DNA of 18,254 nt. It comes from an uncultured Oscillospiraceae bacterium. GTDB lineage: Bacteria > Bacillota > Clostridia > Oscillospirales > Oscillospiraceae. The DNA lies in NCBI GenBank assembly GCA_934597175.1, contig CAKTQR010000039.1, forward strand, positions 1-18,254, read 5' to 3'. The translations under genes were made by a program, and so were the position numbers. Of the stretch, positions 13,494 through 18,254 are shown piece by piece; the first letter of the stretch is position 1, and the number at the start of each line of letters is the position of its first letter. Below the pieces are notes generated by a model, which was given only the letters and a program-made list of their open reading frames with translations, was not told the origin of the DNA and did not search any database.

Positions 13494-14557
13494 TATGCCC
13501 GATTTTTAAGCTTTTCCGCCCGATCAGCCGTCACAAGTGCGTCGATTATCGGGTCAAGGTCGCCGTTTATGACATTTGCAATGTTGAAGTTGCGCACATC
13601 GCCGGTGAGGCGGTGGTCGGTGACTCGGTTTTGCGGGAAGTTATAGGTGCGCACCCTGTCGCTGCGGTCGCCCGAGCCGACCTGACTTTTGCGCTCGGCC
13701 GCTATCGCCGCCTGCTGCTTTGCCTGCTCGGCCTCATAGAGCTTGGAGCGCAGAATTTTCATCGCTCTGTCCTTATTTTTATACTGGCTGCGCTCGTCCT
13801 GACACTCGACGACAACGCCGGTGGGCAGGTGCGTTATCCTTATGGCGCTCTCGGTCTTATTAACATGCTGGCCGCCTGCGCCGGATGAGCGGTAGGTGTC
13901 TATCTGAAGGTCATTCGGGTTTATCTCAAACTCGACCTCCTCGGCCTCGGGGAGCACGGCAACGGTCGCCGCCGAGGTGTGTATCCTGCCGCCGGACTCC
14001 GTTTCCGGCACACGCTGCACCCGGTGACCGCCCGCTTCGAACTTGAGCCTTGAATACGCCCCCTCGCCCTCGACAACAAAGCTTATCTCTTTAATGCCGC
14101 CAAGCTCGGTCTCGTTTAAATTGACGACATCTATCTTCCAGCCACGGCGCTCGGCGTACATGGAGTACATGCGGAAAAGATCGTAGGCAAACAGCGAGCC
14201 TTCCTCGCCGCCGACGCCGCCTCGTATCTCCATAATGACATTGCGGCTGTCGTTCGGGTCTTTGGGCAAAAGCAGTATCTTGAGCTTTTCCTCAAGCTCA
14301 GCCAGCTTCTGCTTTGCCTCGGAATACTCCTCCTGCGCAAGCTCCTTGAACTCGGGGTCTGACATGAGCTCCTGCGCATCCGCCATCTGCTTTTTACGGG
14401 CACAATACTCACGGTAGCACTGCACTATAGGCTCAAGCTCCTTTAGCTCCTTGGCGCATTTGGTGTACGCCGCTGGGTCTGCGAATATCTCGCCGCTTTC
14501 CATGCGCTGGTGTATCTCGTTATATTTATTGTCAAGCTGTTTTAACTTTTCGAGCAT
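13493..14557 (-). CDS. prfA: Peptide chain release factor 1
   Basis: The 354-residue RF1 recognises UAA/UAG codons and triggers peptide release. The GGQ motif lies in SSGAGGQHVNKTES (about 224-237) and the codon-reading PxT tripeptide in VQRVPETESGGRIHTSA (about 180-196, here PET). The N-terminal coiled coil (GEIFADPAAYTKCAKELKEL) and the C-terminal RVRTYNFPQNRVTDHR are standard. ATG 14557 follows GTGGAG at 14564-14569, six bases away. An in-frame GTG at 14569 is within that site, so the longer 358-residue version is less likely. A consensus promoter lies just upstream. The release-factor methyltransferase gene prmC, often next to prfA, is not in this neighbourhood. Confidence 0.97.
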   Translation of the reverse strand: MLEKLKQLDNKYNEIHQRMESGEIFADPAAYTKCAKELKELEPIVQCYREYCARKKQMADAQELMSDPEFKELAQEEYSEAKQKLAELEEKLKILLLPKDPNDSRNVIMEIRGGVGGEEGSLFAYDLFRMYSMYAERRGWKIDVVNLNETELGGIKEISFVVEGEGAYSRLKFEAGGHRVQRVPETESGGRIHTSAATVAVLPEAEEVEFEINPNDLQIDTYRSSGAGGQHVNKTESAIRITHLPTGVVVECQDERSQYKNKDRAMKILRSKLYEAEQAKQQAAIAAERKSQVGSGDRSDRVRTYNFPQNRVTDHRLTGDVRNFNIANVINGDLDPIIDALVTADRAEKLKNRA

Positions 14558-14586
14558 AGCAAACTCCACATTTTTCGTGATGTTTT

Positions 14587-14615
14587 ATCATAGCACACTT
14601 TGGCGCATATGTAAA
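14587..14615 (-). promoter_or_regulatory. Sigma-A promoter of the prfA operon
   Basis: On the minus strand, TTTACA (14610-14615) and TATGAT (14587-14592) are separated by exactly 17 bases, each one mismatch from consensus. It lies about 30 bases upstream of the prfA start. Confidence 0.8.
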
Positions 14616-14626
14616 TTATCTTAACT

Positions 14627-15421
14627 TCATCTTAACTGCCAAAATGCGACCGCAGCAGCGGAGGCGGCGTTTAAAGAATCGACGCCGTGGGACATGGGTA
14701 TCTTCACGGTGTAGTCGCTGTGCATGACGGTCTCCTCGGAAAGTCCACTGCCCTCGTTGCCGATGATGACGGCAAGCTTTGCCTCATTGCAAAGTGCGGG
14801 GTCTTCGATGCTGACGGACTTATCCGTGAGCGCCATGGCGGCGGTCTTAAAGCCGAGCGCTTTCAGCTCCAAAGCGCTGTCGATGCGTGTCCACGGAATC
14901 TGAAACACCGTGCCCATGCTCACCCGCACCGCACGGCGGTACAGCGGATCGCAGCAGGTCTTTGTAACAAGCACGGCATCAAAGCCGAGGGCGGCGGCAG
15001 AGCGGAATATCGCCCCGACATTTGTGGGGTCGGCTAAGCCTTCGAGCACCGCAACTCTGCGGGCACTGCGGCAAATATCCGCAGCGTCCGGGAGCTTTGG
15101 TCTGCGCATTGCGCACAGAACGCCACGGGTGAGCTCAAAGCCCGTGAGCTCTGACAGCACACGGCTTTCGCCGGTGTAGACCGGCACGCCCTCGCAGGCG
15201 GCAATTATCCCGCTCGCCTGACCATTTATATGCCGCCGCTCCATCAAAAACGCCGTCGGCTCGCAGCCGAAATTTAGCGCATATTCTATGACCTTGGTGC
15301 TCTCGGCGATGAAAATACCCTTTTCAGGGTCTGATCTTTGCCTCAGCTGCGCCTCGGTGAGTCTTGCAAACGGCGCAAGCTCGGGTGCGGAAATGTCTTG
15401 TATCTCAATAATTTCAGCCAT
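14627..15421 (-). CDS. TrmH/SpoU-family RNA 2'-O-methyltransferase
   Basis: The 264-residue protein is a SPOUT-knot methyltransferase that should 2'-O-methylate a ribose in rRNA or tRNA using SAM. The N-terminal SpoU substrate-binding segment (about 10-85, including KGIFIAESTKVIEYAL) precedes the three catalytic motifs: NVGAIFRSA (134-142, Asn and Arg), IIGNEGSGLSEE (219-230) and IPMSHGVDSLNAASAAA (241-257). The family includes RlmB-like 23S methylases and the thiostrepton-resistance enzyme TsnR; the exact target cannot be read here. ATG 15421 overlaps the MATE gene by 8 bases, with AAAGGGGA upstream, so it is the last gene of a tetR-MATE-methyltransferase unit. Confidence 0.92.
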   Translation of the reverse strand: MAEIIEIQDISAPELAPFARLTEAQLRQRSDPEKGIFIAESTKVIEYALNFGCEPTAFLMERRHINGQASGIIAACEGVPVYTGESRVLSELTGFELTRGVLCAMRRPKLPDAADICRSARRVAVLEGLADPTNVGAIFRSAAALGFDAVLVTKTCCDPLYRRAVRVSMGTVFQIPWTRIDSALELKALGFKTAAMALTDKSVSIEDPALCNEAKLAVIIGNEGSGLSEETVMHSDYTVKIPMSHGVDSLNAASAAAVAFWQLR

Positions 15422-16793
15422 TTTGCAGTCCCCTTTCGTTTTGCAGCCTGCGGAACATTTTCATGAGCACTATAACGGCCGCAGTCGCAAGCACGACCTC
15501 CGCCACGAGCTGCGCATATGCAAGGCCGTACAGCGGGAACAGCTTATCGAGCACGAACAGTGCCGGTATCTCAAGCACAAGCTTGCGCATAAGCGCAAAT
15601 ATGAGCGATTTGCCGCCCATGCCGCAGGCTTGGAACACGCCGACGGCGACAAAGTCGATGCACAAAAACGGCAGTGCAAGGCTCATGCCTCGCAGGAAGC
15701 GAGCACCGTAGGCGACGACCTCCGGCTCGTTGAGAAATGCCGCAATGACGCCGCCCGAGCCGAGGTACAGCCCCGCCGCAAGCGCAACGATTATTGCCAA
15801 GGAAATTTTCGTCGTGAACATTATCGACTGCTTCATGCGCTTTATATTGCCGGAGGCGTAGTTATAGCTTATAAGCGGCATTATGCCCTGCGAAAGCCCC
15901 ATAGTGCAGTACAGCGGCACCATGCTTATCTTGTGGGCAATGCCCATCGCCGCAACGGCGGAGGCGCTGTTGTAGGCGGCAGTGAAGTTATTCAAAATGG
16001 TCATGCCCGTGACATTGAGAAGATTCTGTATCGATGCCGGGATGCCGACAACGCAGATGTCCTTTGCAATATCCTTGCGGAACGAGAACATGCTCGGCTT
16101 TATGCAGACATAGGTCGTCTTGCGCTTGAGGTAGAGTATCACGAGGAAATACACGCAGGCAAAGCAGTTTGCGATAAAGGTCGCAAGTCCCGCTCCGGCA
16201 GCGCCCATGCCGAGACCCCACGGCAGGATGAATATCGGGTCGAGGATTATATTCAAAACACAGCCGCTCATCATGCCGATGCTGGCATGCAGCGCCTCGC
16301 CCTCGGCACGCACAAGGTAGGATATGACGACATTCATGATAGCAGGCACTGCACCGCAGGTGACCGTCCAGAAGAAATAGTCCGAGGTCGTCTGCCATGT
16401 CGCTGCATCTGCGCCCAAAAGGCGCATGAGCGGGGTTTTCAGCACCGTGCAGCCGATCGCCATGACAACGCTGAATATAAGCGCCGAGTAAAAGCCGAAG
16501 GCGGAGCTGCGGTAGACGGTGTCATAATCCCGGCTGCCGAGAGCACGGCTCATTTTGCTGGATGTGCCGACACCGAAGAGATTGTTCACCGCATTGAACG
16601 CCAGCAGCACCGGTGCAACGAGCGTTACACCGGCGTTTTCCACGGCGTTGTTCAGTTCGCCGACAAAGAAGGTGTCGGCAAGGTTATACAGCACCATCAC
16701 CAGCGACGCAAGCACCGTCGGGATGCATAGCTTTGCGACCGCAGCGGGTATCGGGGCTGATTCAAAAATTTCGGTCTTGTCTGTGTTTTTCAT
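15414..16793 (-). CDS. MATE-family multidrug efflux transporter
   Basis: The 459-residue polytopic membrane protein fits the MATE family, with about twelve transmembrane segments in two halves. MATE proteins export cationic drugs or metabolites using a Na+ or H+ gradient. The N-terminal IPTVLASLVMVLYNLADTFF and VAPVLLAFNAVNNLFGVGTS segments, and the central NVTGMTILNNF, are typical of the clostridial DinF/NorM-like branch. The frame is open to 16904, but the ATG at 16793 is the real start: it overlaps the tetR stop as ATGA, with AGGA upstream. The translational coupling to tetR suggests the regulator controls the pump. Substrates cannot be predicted. Confidence 0.93.
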   Translation of the reverse strand: MKNTDKTEIFESAPIPAAVAKLCIPTVLASLVMVLYNLADTFFVGELNNAVENAGVTLVAPVLLAFNAVNNLFGVGTSSKMSRALGSRDYDTVYRSSAFGFYSALIFSVVMAIGCTVLKTPLMRLLGADAATWQTTSDYFFWTVTCGAVPAIMNVVISYLVRAEGEALHASIGMMSGCVLNIILDPIFILPWGLGMGAAGAGLATFIANCFACVYFLVILYLKRKTTYVCIKPSMFSFRKDIAKDICVVGIPASIQNLLNVTGMTILNNFTAAYNSASAVAAMGIAHKISMVPLYCTMGLSQGIMPLISYNYASGNIKRMKQSIMFTTKISLAIIVALAAGLYLGSGGVIAAFLNEPEVVAYGARFLRGMSLALPFLCIDFVAVGVFQACGMGGKSLIFALMRKLVLEIPALFVLDKLFPLYGLAYAQLVAEVVLATAAVIVLMKMFRRLQNERGLQNG

Positions 16794-17353
16794 TTCTTGA
16801 TCCTGTATTTTCCCATGATTCCGAGGGTTATGAGCTTCATAAACGCCTTTTGCGTGTTCTGCATGACCTGCTCCTCGCTCTCTGTCTTGCCGTGCTCTAT
16901 CCATGTTGAAAGTATGCCGACCATGGTCGAGGCTATGATGCCCGAGAAGTAGTCAAACACCGTCTCGTCCTTGATATACGGGTGGAAGTTGCGTTTCATC
17001 TGCTCGCTTCGGCGCAGGCTCTCAACAAGAATATCCGTGCGGTGTATCCTGACGATGGTCTCGAGCAGGGTGACATTTTCAAACCAGTAGCGGAACACCG
17101 CCACTCGTATCTCCTCGCCGGTCTCCTCGGCTCTTTTGAGCGCCGCTTCAAAGCTGCGGTCGCACATGAGCATGAGCACATCCTCAATGCAGTCGAAATT
17201 GCGGTAAAAGGTCGAGCGGCTCACGGTGGACACCCGCTGGATATCGCTTATGGTTATCTGCTCAAACGGCGTTGTCTCCAATAGCTCAAGCAGCGCAGAG
17301 CATATGAGCTCCGCCGAGGCATAGGCTCGCTTATCGTTCTTGATATGGTACAT
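16790..17353 (-). CDS. TetR/AcrR-family transcriptional regulator
   Basis: The 187-residue protein has a TetR helix-turn-helix near residues 34-53 (TISDIQRVSTVSRSTFYRNF), and a helical C-terminal ligand/dimer region of the kind that binds small hydrophobic compounds. ATG 17353 is preceded by GGAGGG. Its ATGA overlap with the MATE gene makes it the first gene of the unit. Its own promoter overlaps the divergent promoter of the ferredoxin gene, and a perfect GGTAC/GTACC dyad lies on both, so it probably represses itself and the divergent gene. The ligand is unknown. Confidence 0.9.
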   Translation of the reverse strand: MYHIKNDKRAYASAELICSALLELLETTPFEQITISDIQRVSTVSRSTFYRNFDCIEDVLMLMCDRSFEAALKRAEETGEEIRVAVFRYWFENVTLLETIVRIHRTDILVESLRRSEQMKRNFHPYIKDETVFDYFSGIIASTMVGILSTWIEHGKTESEEQVMQNTQKAFMKLITLGIMGKYRIKK

Positions 17354-17377
17354 TTCGCCCTCCGATGTTTCATTTCT

Positions 17378-17416
17378 TACGGTACTATTGTACCATATCT
17401 TTTCTTGTTATACAAT
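17378..17416. promoter_or_regulatory. Superimposed divergent promoters with palindromic operator
   Basis: Plus strand: TTGTAC (17388-17393), 17 bases, TACAAT (17411-17416). Minus strand: TTGTAT (17410-17415), 17 bases, TACAAT (17387-17392), the latter preceded by TGG. Each -10 overlaps the other's -35. The dyad GGTAC-TATT-GTACC (17381-17394), with imperfect flanks 17378-17397, covers the tetR -10 and the -35 of the divergent gene, a natural TetR operator. Confidence 0.75.
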
Positions 17417-17445
17417 AGGGACATCATTAGAAAGGAATGATTTTC

Positions 17446-18231
17446 ATGAGCACCAACATCATTTATTGCTTTTCCGGCACGGGAAACTGCCTTGATTTTG
17501 CGAAAAATCTCGCCAAGGCGCTCGGGGATACCGACATCGTCATGATGCGCTCCCAGCCCGTTGTCACCGATGCCACGCAGGCGAAAAGGGTCGGCTTCGT
17601 TTTCCCCTGCCACGGCGGCGGTCTGCCCGGCGGAGTTGAGGAGTTTATGAAGAGCGTAAAGATAAGCCCCGACGCTTATGTGTTCGGCATCAGCCAGTCG
17701 GCAAGCTACCTTGGCACGGGTCTTTACAAGCTAAACAAAATTCATCCCCTCAGCTACTGGAAGGGCGTTACCCACCAGTGCACCTGCATTTGGCTGTTCC
17801 CGCACACGCTGATGCTCCCGCCCACTACCCCGAAGCTTGCGCAGAAGCGCAGCGAAAAGCTCGCCGCCAAGATAGCAAAGGATATCCTTGCAGGCAAGAT
17901 CACCGAGAAAGAGCCGCCCTGCAATCCCCTAAACTCCGTTGAGAGCAAGGCTTGGCCGAAGCTTTCCGGCAAAAAGGCAAAGAAGCTCGCCGTCAATAAG
18001 GACACCTGCGTTTCCTGCGGGCAGTGCGCAAAGCTGTGCCCCAAGGGCAACATCAAGCTTGTCGACGGTCACCCCAGCTTCGGCACAGACTGCATCCAGT
18101 GCCTCGGCTGCCTGCAATACTGCCCGACGGAGTCCATTTATATGGGCAAGAAAACGCAGAAGCGTGAGCACTACCACAATCCCAACATCACCCCCGAAGA
18201 CCTCATGCAGACAGTTATACATATCGATTGA
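17446..18231 (+). CDS. EFR1-type flavodoxin/[4Fe-4S] ferredoxin protein
   Basis: The 261-residue cytoplasmic electron carrier has a flavodoxin-like N-terminal domain (FSGTGNCLDFAKNLA, 9-23, as the phosphate loop, then FVFPCHGGGLPGGVEEFM) that should bind FMN. A basic linker leads to two ferredoxin [4Fe-4S] motifs: CVSCGQCAKLCP (Cys188, 191, 194, 198) and CIQCLGCLQYCP (Cys216, 219, 222, 226). This flavin plus two-cluster plan is the EFR1 family of anaerobes. Its physiological partner is unknown. AAGGA precedes ATG 17446 by nine bases; the in-frame ATG at 17437 sits too close to that site. It diverges from tetR over a shared operator, so its expression is probably linked to the same signal as the efflux pump. 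Confidence 0.88.
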   Translation: MSTNIIYCFSGTGNCLDFAKNLAKALGDTDIVMMRSQPVVTDATQAKRVGFVFPCHGGGLPGGVEEFMKSVKISPDAYVFGISQSASYLGTGLYKLNKIHPLSYWKGVTHQCTCIWLFPHTLMLPPTTPKLAQKRSEKLAAKIAKDILAGKITEKEPPCNPLNSVESKAWPKLSGKKAKKLAVNKDTCVSCGQCAKLCPKGNIKLVDGHPSFGTDCIQCLGCLQYCPTESIYMGKKTQKREHYHNPNITPEDLMQTVIHID

Positions 18232-18254
18232 TTGGATTTTGAATTAATATTGAT

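Noticed and set aside
15288..16730. A 480-codon plus-strand open frame opposite the MATE gene
   Set aside because: It is the antisense of a recognised transporter; its His/Arg-rich composition matches no known family.
16794..16904. Upstream in-frame extension of the MATE protein by 37 residues
   Set aside because: The extension overlaps the end of tetR, reads as charged low-complexity sequence, and the ATG at 16793 has a ribosome binding site and the ATGA coupling.

Overview
The window comes from a low-to-mid GC-rich Gram-positive gut-type bacterium, most likely a clostridial Firmicute of the Oscillospiraceae/Ruminococcaceae type. I base this on a sortase-anchored Cys/His-repeat surface protein with an SPQTG signal, an SLH-domain protein, the tepA...ftsK/spoIIIE neighbourhood, an EFR1-type flavodoxin-ferredoxin protein, strong GGAGG-type ribosome binding sites and sigma-A-like promoters. 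The species cannot be named from this sequence. I see no rRNA, tRNA, CRISPR array or intact transposase.

Plus-strand left part (1-4494). The window opens inside the C-terminal end of a repeat-containing cell-wall protein (1-564). A stretch rich in hairpins follows (602-795), then a small membrane-anchored protein (830-1291), a strong terminator, and the last 42 codons of a large serine recombinase (about 1420-1560). Together these look like the scar of a decayed integrative/mobilizable element. Next come a DNA-alkylation repair pair (AlkA-type glycosylase and Ogt methyltransferase), a membrane-tethered XRE regulator, and a secreted protein with a cadherin-like domain and SLH repeats.

Minus-strand core (4521-16793, plus tetR up to 17353). 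Every gene here is on the minus strand, in several units. Read in transcription order they are: tetR - MATE transporter - TrmH-family rRNA methyltransferase (overlapping genes); a consensus promoter, then prfA - a TsaC/Sua5-CoaE fusion gene - M18 aminopeptidase (overlapping or coupled), a hairpin, then tepA-like ClpP protease ending in a terminator; an extended -10 promoter, then uppP - ftsK ending in a hairpin; and mrnC - rqcH, ending in a terminator shared with the converging SLH gene. Themes are translation and ribosome maintenance (RF1, t6A synthesis, TrmH methyltransferase, Mini-RNase III, RqcH) and envelope/division (UppP, FtsK).

Right edge. tetR and an EFR1 flavodoxin/2x[4Fe-4S] ferredoxin protein diverge from a compact palindromic region where the -10 of each promoter overlaps the -35 of the other. 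This is a natural switch for the TetR protein.

The most unusual items are the threonylcarbamoyl-AMP synthase/dephospho-CoA kinase fusion, the five-hairpin tract beside the recombinase remnant, two hairpins that bury the ribosome binding site of the next gene, and the superimposed divergent promoters. I did not find a convincing new defence or catalytic system.
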